The translations under genes were made by a program, and so were the position numbers. DNA of 64,000 bases from Peptococcus simiae (GTDB lineage Bacteria > Bacillota > Peptococcia > Peptococcales > Peptococcaceae): NCBI RefSeq assembly GCF_046097595.1, contig NZ_JBJUVG010000002.1, positions 62,001 through 126,000 on the forward strand, in the 5' to 3' direction. Under the pieces are notes generated by a model that did not search any database, was not told the origin of the DNA, and saw only the letters and a program-made list of their open reading frames with translations. Numbering within the stretch: position 1 is the first letter of the stretch; each line of letters starts with the position of its first letter. Below, one piece after another: positions 58,103 through 64,000 of the stretch.

Positions 58103-58558
58103 ATGGCTAGATATCAAATCGTAACCGCAGGTGATTCCGTCTTACGTAAAACGGCCAGACCGGTCGATGAAGTGACGGATCGCACGCGTCAAATATTAAC
58201 CAATATGACTGAAACCATGTATCATGCACATGGTGTTGGCTTGGCGGCCCCCCAAGTGGGGATTTCCCGCCGGATGATTGTCGTCGATGTCGGCGATGGT
58301 CTCATGCAGCTCATCAACCCTGAAATTGTCAAGAAGGAGGGCCTCCAGGAAGGGCCTGAAGGGTGCTTGAGCGTACCAGGCTTTAACGGCATCGTCATTA
58401 GGGCCAACCAGGTTCAGGTCAAGGCCCTGAATGAAGAAGGGCAGGAAGTGACCATTGATGCGGAAGGCTTTAAGGCCCGGGCCCTGCAACATGAGATCGA
58501 CCACCTGGATGGGATTTTATACATTGACAAAGCCAGCAATGTGGAGCGTGCAGAATAA
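58103..58558 (+). CDS. def: Peptide deformylase
   Basis: Removes the formyl group from nascent proteins. The 151 aa enzyme has the three motifs GVGLAAPQVG, EGCLSVPG (metal-binding C88), and QHEIDH (H130, E131, H134). Its stop overlaps the fmt start by one base, a normal pairing of genes that add and remove the formyl group. Confidence 0.98.
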   Translation: MARYQIVTAGDSVLRKTARPVDEVTDRTRQILTNMTETMYHAHGVGLAAPQVGISRRMIVVDVGDGLMQLINPEIVKKEGLQEGPEGCLSVPGFNGIVIRANQVQVKALNEEGQEVTIDAEGFKARALQHEIDHLDGILYIDKASNVERAE

Positions 58559-59499
58559 TGCGGGTGATTTTTATGGGCACCCCGGATTTTGCTGTTCGTA
58601 TTGCTGAAGCGGTTATCGCCGCCGGGCATGACCTGGTGGCTGTTTATACCCAGCCAGACAAACGGGCAGGACGGGGCAAGAAGGTCTTACCGCCGCCGGT
58701 TAAGGTTTTTGCTGAAGAGCGGGGTATCCCCGTTTATCAACCGGCCAAACTCGATGATGAGGCTTTTACAGATTTCATCGCTCACCAGGCCGATGGGGCT
58801 GTGGTTGCCGCCTATGGCAAAATCCTACCTAAAAAATGGTTGGAGGCCCTGCCCCAAGGCTTCGTTAATGTGCATGCTTCCCTACTGCCAGCTTATCGCG
58901 GTGCAGCCCCCATCCAATGGGCCATCCGCAATGGCGATGCTGAAACCGGCATCAGTCTGATGCGGATGGAGGAGGGCCTAGATACCGGTGCGGTTTACAC
59001 TCAAGACCGGACGGCCATTGGGCCGGAAGAGGATAGCGATGCCCTATTCGAGCGGCTGGCAGCCCTTGGGGGCGCAGCCATTGAGGCCCACTTAACGGCC
59101 ATCCTGTCCGGTCAGCTGGCCCCGGTGGCCCAAGATGATAGCCAGGCTTCCTATGCCCCAAAATTCAGCAAGGCAGATGAGGCGATTGACTGGCGGCAGG
59201 ATGGGCAGGGCCTTGTTCAACTCAACCTGGCCTTTGGCCATCAGACAGGGACCTACACCAAGCTGGCCGGCCAACGCTTGAAGGTCATCAAGATGACCTT
59301 CCTGTCTTCGGAAGACAGCGACCAGGCACCCGGCACGATTTTGAATGCCTCTAAAGCCGGGATTGATGTTCAAACAGGGGCCGGCGTGGTCCGCCTGCAG
59401 ACGGTCCAACCGGCAGGGAAGAAGGCGATGCCTGTTCATGCTTACCTAAATGGCACTAGGCTGGCTGCCGGTGATCACTTTGACGCTGTTGAGGAATAA
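58558..59499 (+). CDS. fmt: Methionyl-tRNA formyltransferase
   Basis: Formylates initiator Met-tRNA. The 313 aa protein starts RVIFMGTPDFAV, has the active-site FVNVHASLLPAYRGAAPIQW and GLDTG, and a C-terminal OB-type domain. The open chain continues smoothly from def. Confidence 0.98.
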   Translation: MRVIFMGTPDFAVRIAEAVIAAGHDLVAVYTQPDKRAGRGKKVLPPPVKVFAEERGIPVYQPAKLDDEAFTDFIAHQADGAVVAAYGKILPKKWLEALPQGFVNVHASLLPAYRGAAPIQWAIRNGDAETGISLMRMEEGLDTGAVYTQDRTAIGPEEDSDALFERLAALGGAAIEAHLTAILSGQLAPVAQDDSQASYAPKFSKADEAIDWRQDGQGLVQLNLAFGHQTGTYTKLAGQRLKVIKMTFLSSEDSDQAPGTILNASKAGIDVQTGAGVVRLQTVQPAGKKAMPVHAYLNGTRLAAGDHFDAVEE

Positions 59500-59514
59500 A
59501 CGAGAGGTGAAATC

Positions 59515-60198
59515 ATGTATTTTGACCCGACATTTCTACTACTCATTCCCTGCTTGATTCTGGGGATTTATGCCCAAAGTAAGGTATCCAGTACCTATCG
59601 CAAGTATAATGATATCGCCAATATGCAAGGGTACACCGGTTTAGATGTAGCCCGTAAGATGCTTGATGATAATGGCCTTTATGATGTAACCATCAGTCAA
59701 ATCGGCGGCGAACTTAGTGACCATTATGACCCACGTGAAAAAGAAGTCCGCCTGTCTTATGACGTTTATTACGGTAATTCCATATCTGCGGTGGGGATTG
59801 CCGCCCATGAAGTCGGCCATGCTATCCAACATGCCAAGGGCTATTTTCCTTTACGGATTCGTAATACCGTTATCCCCATTACCAATTTCGGTAGCTTTCT
59901 GTACCTGCCGTTGATTATCCTGGGGATTGTGCTGAGTGCAGCACCGCTTATCAAATGGGGTATTATTTTCTTCTCCCTTATCGTCTTTTTCCAGGTCATC
60001 ACCCTGCCGGTGGAGTTTAACGCTTCCCGCCGAGCCATTGCGACCTTGGGTGGAGAAAATATTTTGAACCAGGGCGAACTTGCCGGCGCCAAGTCGGTTT
60101 TAGGTGCCGCTGCCCTAACCTATGTAGCGGCTGCTGTAACAGCTATTTTTCAACTCTTGCGCTTGATTCTTATTTTTGGAGGTGGCCGCAGTGACTGA
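59515..60198 (+). CDS. YugP-type zinc metallopeptidase
   Basis: A 227 aa membrane protein with HEVGH (98-102) in AAHEVGHAIQHA, plus the following EFNASRRAIATL region, as in YugP/DUF proteins with a neutral zinc peptidase fold. It has an N-terminal helix and three or four more. Common in Bacillota between fmt and rsmB. Substrate unknown. Overlaps rsmB by 8 bases. Confidence 0.88.
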   Translation: MYFDPTFLLLIPCLILGIYAQSKVSSTYRKYNDIANMQGYTGLDVARKMLDDNGLYDVTISQIGGELSDHYDPREKEVRLSYDVYYGNSISAVGIAAHEVGHAIQHAKGYFPLRIRNTVIPITNFGSFLYLPLIILGIVLSAAPLIKWGIIFFSLIVFFQVITLPVEFNASRRAIATLGGENILNQGELAGAKSVLGAAALTYVAAAVTAIFQLLRLILIFGGGRSD

Positions 60199-61546
60199 GC
60201 ATCATGCACGTGATCTCGCGGTGCAGATACTCTATGCGGTTGATGAAGAGGGGGCTTATACCAATCTTGAATTGGATAAAGCCCTTTTTTCTTGTGAGCT
60301 ATCTGCTGAAGACAAGGGGTTGGTCACAGAGCTGGTCTATGGCACAGTGACCTACCGGGACCATTTGGACTATGTCCTGGCCAACTATAGCAATAAGCCG
60401 CTTAAAAAATTAGACAGCTATACCCACCAAATTTTGCGGATGGCCCTCTACCAGCTGATCTTTTTAGACCGGATTCCCGACCATGCTGTCGTCAGTGAGG
60501 CCGTCAATACAGCCAAACGGCTCCAAGGTAAACACCAACAGGCAGATAAATTCATCAATGCCATCTTGCGGAACTATCTCAAGGACGACCAACCGGTGAA
60601 ATGGCCGGATAAGCGGAAAAATGCAGCTGGCTACCTGGCCAAGTACTACAGTTTTCCCCAGTGGATTGTAGATACCTGGCTGAAAGAATACGGCAAGGCC
60701 GGCGCAGAGGCCTTGTGCCAGTACATGAACGCCCGGCCGCCCCTCCTGGCCCGGGTCAATACCTTACAGATTCAGCCAGACGCCTTAATTCAGAAATTGG
60801 CCCGGGAAGGGGTCCGGGCCGACCGGCTGGACCGGGTGCCTGAAGGCCTGGCCCTTTATAACCCAGGCGGTCTCCGCCAGCTCCAGAGCTTTCAGGCCGG
60901 TGACTTTATCATCCAAGATGCCTCTTCCATGCTGGTTGCCCATGCCCTGGATCCGAGTCCCGGTGAGTATATCGCTGACCTGTGTGCCGCGCCCGGCGGG
61001 AAAACAACCCATATTGCAGCCCTGATGAAGGATCAAGGCCGGATTGATGCCTTTGACCTTCACCCCCACCGGGTTCAGCTCATCCGGGAAAACATGGACC
61101 GGCTCGGCATCTCCATCATCCAGCCCCAGGTTCAAGACGCTCAGGCTATGGAAGCCCAGGGCCTCTATGATCGGGTCCTCGTTGATGCCCCCTGTTCAGG
61201 CCTGGGCGTGCTCAACCGCCGCCCTGATGCCCGCTGGCAGAGACGTCGCCAACAGCTGCCTGACTTGGTTCACTTGCAGGCGGCTATCCTGGATAAGGCG
61301 GCAGCAGCCCTCAAGCTGGGTGGGACCCTTCTTTATAGCACCTGTACCACCTTACGGGCTGAAAATGAAGACCAGTGCCAGCACTTCCTCGACCGCCATC
61401 CAGATTTTAAACCAGATTCCCTGCCGGATCTTTTGACCCCTTATCAGGTAGAGGAGGGCAAGCATATCTGCCGGATTATCCCCCAGCGGGATCAAATGGA
61501 CGGCTTTTTTATAGCGAAATTCCGAAAGGTAGGCCAGGATGATTGA
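60191..61546 (+). CDS. rsmB: 16S rRNA (cytosine(967)-C(5))-methyltransferase RsmB
   Basis: A 451 aa enzyme with an N-terminal NusB-like RNA-binding domain (1-about 130), and a methyltransferase domain with the SAM motif CAAPGGKTTHIAALM, and two catalytic cysteines in DAPCSGLG and STCTT. GTG 60191 has GGAGGTG six bases upstream; an in-frame TTG at 60176 would sit on the ribosome site. Next gene overlaps by 8 bases. Confidence 0.95.
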   Translation: MTEHHARDLAVQILYAVDEEGAYTNLELDKALFSCELSAEDKGLVTELVYGTVTYRDHLDYVLANYSNKPLKKLDSYTHQILRMALYQLIFLDRIPDHAVVSEAVNTAKRLQGKHQQADKFINAILRNYLKDDQPVKWPDKRKNAAGYLAKYYSFPQWIVDTWLKEYGKAGAEALCQYMNARPPLLARVNTLQIQPDALIQKLAREGVRADRLDRVPEGLALYNPGGLRQLQSFQAGDFIIQDASSMLVAHALDPSPGEYIADLCAAPGGKTTHIAALMKDQGRIDAFDLHPHRVQLIRENMDRLGISIIQPQVQDAQAMEAQGLYDRVLVDAPCSGLGVLNRRPDARWQRRRQQLPDLVHLQAAILDKAAAALKLGGTLLYSTCTTLRAENEDQCQHFLDRHPDFKPDSLPDLLTPYQVEEGKHICRIIPQRDQMDGFFIAKFRKVGQDD

Positions 61547-62603
61547 TTTAAGAAACTTATCCTTTGATGAGCTGGAAGCCTTGCTGACCAGCTATGGTCA
61601 GCCGGCCTTTCGGGTTAAGCAGCTCTTTGCCTGGCTCCATGACAAGCAAATCACCGCCTTAGACCAGGCCCACAATGTCAGCCAGGCCCTGATTGACCAG
61701 CTGCAGGCAGACGGTTACACCATCGAATTGGCGACCTGCCTCAAAAGACAGGTTTCCAAAGATGGGACGGAAAAATACCTCTTGGGCCTGGGCGATGGCC
61801 AGCTGATTGAATGTGTCCTTATGAAGTACCGCGGTGATTATAGCAAGCAGCGGAATACCCTTTGTGTGTCCAGCCAGGTCGGCTGTGCGATGGGTTGCTC
61901 TTTTTGTGCGACCGGGACCCTGGGCTTTCACAGGCAGTTAACCGTTGCGGAAATTCTGGGACAAGTCTACGGGACCAATGCCCTCTTAAAGGCAGAAGGG
62001 GAGCCGATGCAGGTTCGCAACCTGGTCTTTATGGGCATGGGGGAGCCTTTTGCCAACTTTGATACGGTCATCAAGGCTATAGATATCCTCTGCGATAAGC
62101 GGGGGGCGGATATGGCCAGACGCCGGATGACCATCTCTACCTGTGGCTTGGTGCCGGAAATCAAACGGTTTGCAGACCTGCAGACAGATATCGGGCTGGC
62201 CATATCTCTCCATGCTTCCAATGATGAAACCCGCCGCCGGCTTATGCCGGTCGCTAAAAGCTATCCTTTAGACCAATTAATAGAGGCCTGCCATTATTAC
62301 TGTGACAAGACCGGCCGGCGGATTAGTTTTGAATATGCCCTGATTGCCGGGATCAATGACGGCAACAAAGAAGTTGATGAACTGGCCCGGTTGGTGAAGG
62401 GGCTGGATTGCCACTTTAACATTATCCCGGTCAACCCCGTCAGTGGCAAAGACTTTGTTCGGCCGGATATGCGGGCCTCTCGGGCCTTTCAAAATAAACT
62501 GGTCGCCAAGGGGCTGGCTGCCAGCATTCGCGAGGAGAAAGGCGCGGATATTGATGGGGCCTGCGGTCAGCTTAAAGCCAACCATTTGGCTGCCCCGGAG
62601 TGA
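61539..62603 (+). CDS. rlmN: Dual-specificity 23S rRNA/tRNA methyltransferase RlmN
   Basis: A radical-SAM enzyme of 354 aa that methylates A2503 in 23S rRNA and A37 in tRNA. The radical-SAM cluster is C116, C120 and C123 (CAMGCSFC), and the second catalytic cysteine is near the end in DIDGACGQL. It is often followed by prpC-prkC; here by the ABC-F gene. Confidence 0.97.
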   Translation: MIDLRNLSFDELEALLTSYGQPAFRVKQLFAWLHDKQITALDQAHNVSQALIDQLQADGYTIELATCLKRQVSKDGTEKYLLGLGDGQLIECVLMKYRGDYSKQRNTLCVSSQVGCAMGCSFCATGTLGFHRQLTVAEILGQVYGTNALLKAEGEPMQVRNLVFMGMGEPFANFDTVIKAIDILCDKRGADMARRRMTISTCGLVPEIKRFADLQTDIGLAISLHASNDETRRRLMPVAKSYPLDQLIEACHYYCDKTGRRISFEYALIAGINDGNKEVDELARLVKGLDCHFNIIPVNPVSGKDFVRPDMRASRAFQNKLVAKGLAASIREEKGADIDGACGQLKANHLAAPE

Positions 62604-62629
62604 TTTAATCTATTTCAAGAGGTGAGACA

Positions 62630-64000
62630 ATGATTGTCCTTCAAGCATCTGACTTACGCCATGCCTATATTGTAGAGCCAACCTTCGACCACTTGTCCTT
62701 CGTGATCCAAGAGGGCGAAAAAATCGGCTTAATTGGTCCAAATGGCGCCGGAAAAACAACCCTTTTTAAATGTCTCACCGGTGAATTGCCTATTGAGGCC
62801 GGTCAAATCAGTCTCCAGAAAGACTGTACCCTGGGGTACCTGGAGCAACGGATTGACTTCCAGTCCGGGACGGTTTTACTGGATGCCCTGATGGCCGTCT
62901 TTGCTGATATCCTGGATATGCGGCGACAACTCCGCCAGTTAGAAGAAGAAATGAGCCAGGCCGATGGCGGAGGCCTCGAGGATATCTACGACCGCTATGC
63001 TGACCTCACCCATGCCTATGAAAAGCAGGGGGGGTATAGCATAGAAAGCCGGGTCAAGGGGGTTATCCAGGGCCTGGGTTTTACAGAAGCGGACTATGAC
63101 CGCCCCCTCCATACCTTTAGTGGTGGGGAAAGAACCCGGTTGGAGCTAGCTGCTTTACTGGTTCGAGAGCCGGATATCCTGCTCCTGGACGAACCGACCA
63201 ACCACCTGGATATTAAGGCCCTCGACTGGCTAGAAGGCTACCTGAAAAACTACAAGGGAAGTCTTCTGCTCATTAGTCACGACCGCTACTTCCTAGACCA
63301 GGTCACCACTAAGATCCTGGAATTGGACCATGGCAGCTTAACCGCCTATTCGGGTAACTATTCCCGTTACCTGGTCTTGAAGCGGGAGGCCGACCTGGCC
63401 CATGACAAGGCTGTAGCCAACCAGCAGCGGATGCTTGCCAAGGAACAGGCTTATATTGAAAAAAACAGGGCCGGGCGGATGGCCAAGCAGGCCCGGGGCC
63501 GGGAAAAAAAACTGGCCCGCCTCCAAATCCTGGAGAAGACAGAAGGGGATAAGACGGCCCACTTTAAGGACTTTGATGTGGATATGTCTGCTAAGATTGT
63601 TTTGGACCTTCATGACCTTTCCCAAGGCTTTGACCAGGACCTACTTTTTTCCCACTTGAATTTAACGGTTTACCGGCAGGATAAAATTGGCATCATTGGA
63701 CCCAACGGTTGCGGTAAGTCCAGTTTGTTGAAGACCATTATTGGCCAAATTCCCCCTGCTTCCGGAGAAGTTAGCTTTGGGTCCAGGGTGCATTGGGCCT
63801 ACTTTGACCAGGAGCAATCACGGCTGGACTATGAGAGCACGGTCTTAGACCAAATCCTCTACCATACCGATTTAAACCTACCAGAGTCCCGGAGTGAACT
63901 GGCTAAGATGCTCTTCTTTGAAAGCGACTGGGACAAGCAGGTCAAAAGCCTATCCGGTGGGGAAAAGGCCCGGCTATCCCTGCTTATGCTTTTATTGGAA
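62630..64000 (+). CDS. ABC-F family ATPase (partial, runs off the end)
   Basis: At least 457 aa, no stop before the window ends. Two ATPase domains: first Walker A GPNGAGKTT with signature TFSGGERTRLELA and LLLDEPTNHLD, then a linker with a basic coiled coil (ARGREKKLARLQ), then Walker A GPNGCGKSS and SLSGGEKARLSL. No membrane helices. ABC-F proteins act on the ribosome, in translation quality control or antibiotic protection; the subclass is not clear from this part. ATG 62630 has GAGGTGAG upstream. Confidence 0.93.
   Translation, partial: MIVLQASDLRHAYIVEPTFDHLSFVIQEGEKIGLIGPNGAGKTTLFKCLTGELPIEAGQISLQKDCTLGYLEQRIDFQSGTVLLDALMAVFADILDMRRQLRQLEEEMSQADGGGLEDIYDRYADLTHAYEKQGGYSIESRVKGVIQGLGFTEADYDRPLHTFSGGERTRLELAALLVREPDILLLDEPTNHLDIKALDWLEGYLKNYKGSLLLISHDRYFLDQVTTKILELDHGSLTAYSGNYSRYLVLKREADLAHDKAVANQQRMLAKEQAYIEKNRAGRMAKQARGREKKLARLQILEKTEGDKTAHFKDFDVDMSAKIVLDLHDLSQGFDQDLLFSHLNLTVYRQDKIGIIGPNGCGKSSLLKTIIGQIPPASGEVSFGSRVHWAYFDQEQSRLDYESTVLDQILYHTDLNLPESRSELAKMLFFESDWDKQVKSLSGGEKARLSLLMLLLE

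Noticed and set aside
1..64000. CRISPR arrays, insertion sequences, prophage genes or attachment sites
   Set aside because: No regularly spaced repeats, transposase or integrase motifs, or long direct repeats were seen by eye on either strand.

Overview
This 64 kb window looks like a piece of chromosome from a Bacillota bacterium of clostridial type, possibly a Peptococcaceae relative. The evidence is indirect: a valS T-box, FMN and lysine riboswitches, GatCAB, the ylxM-ffh-rpsP-rimM-trmD and yicC-gmk-rpoZ-coaBC-metK-priA-def-fmt-rsmB-rlmN gene orders, clean sigma-A promoters and AGGAGG ribosome sites. G+C appears to be near 50% (estimated by eye). No species can be named from sequence alone. 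I saw no insertion sequence, prophage, CRISPR array, integration site or replication origin; almost everything is packed core genome on the + strand.

Layout. 1-387 is the tail of a TrkH-type potassium transporter. 447-7607 is a DNA repair, queuosine and protein-export run (ruvCAB, DUF2905, queA, tgt, yajC, secDF) ending in a riboflavin ECF component (RibU-like). 8231-11152 is the T-box controlled valS. 11252-13671 is a Tat export operon with a PRC-barrel protein and a FeoA-domain protein. 13818-15050 is a thioredoxin-reductase-like flavoprotein with a dead thioredoxin domain. 15205-19076 runs CBS, ACT, UPF0210, a small membrane protein, lspA and rluD. 19090-22689 has two tandem LysR paralogues, a second CBS protein and a split ThrE-type exporter. 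22703-24898 is an overlapping trio: ferritin-like protein, sensorless histidine kinase, and a four-cluster Fe-S protein. yebC is convergent to it.

25783-30384 has dut and the SRP/ribosome maturation operon (ylxM-ffh-rpsP-KH-ylqD-rimM-trmD). The riboflavin operon ribD-ribE-ribBA-ribH lies on the minus strand (30472-33940) behind an FMN riboswitch and is divergent from ligA-gatCAB-deoC. A minus-strand heterodimeric ABC exporter and tRNA-Arg follow, then tRNA-Gly, an ITPase gene, and a shortened GH2-like protein. A lysine riboswitch precedes a polar amino acid ABC importer and asd, so lysine uptake and an early lysine-biosynthesis step sit side by side. After an unrecognised 235 aa protein comes the yicC-to-rlmN housekeeping run, and the window ends inside an ABC-F ATPase gene.

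The best candidate for something undescribed is the ferritin-like/kinase/Fe-S trio at 22703-24898. It combines a likely diiron protein, a phosphotransfer protein with no input domain and no response regulator nearby, and an unusual polyferredoxin with a zinc ribbon, all with overlapping reading frames. Other items of interest are the TrxB-like fusion that lacks the NADPH 2'-phosphate motif, the GH2-like protein with a truncated barrel, and the Tat/PRC/FeoA gene set.
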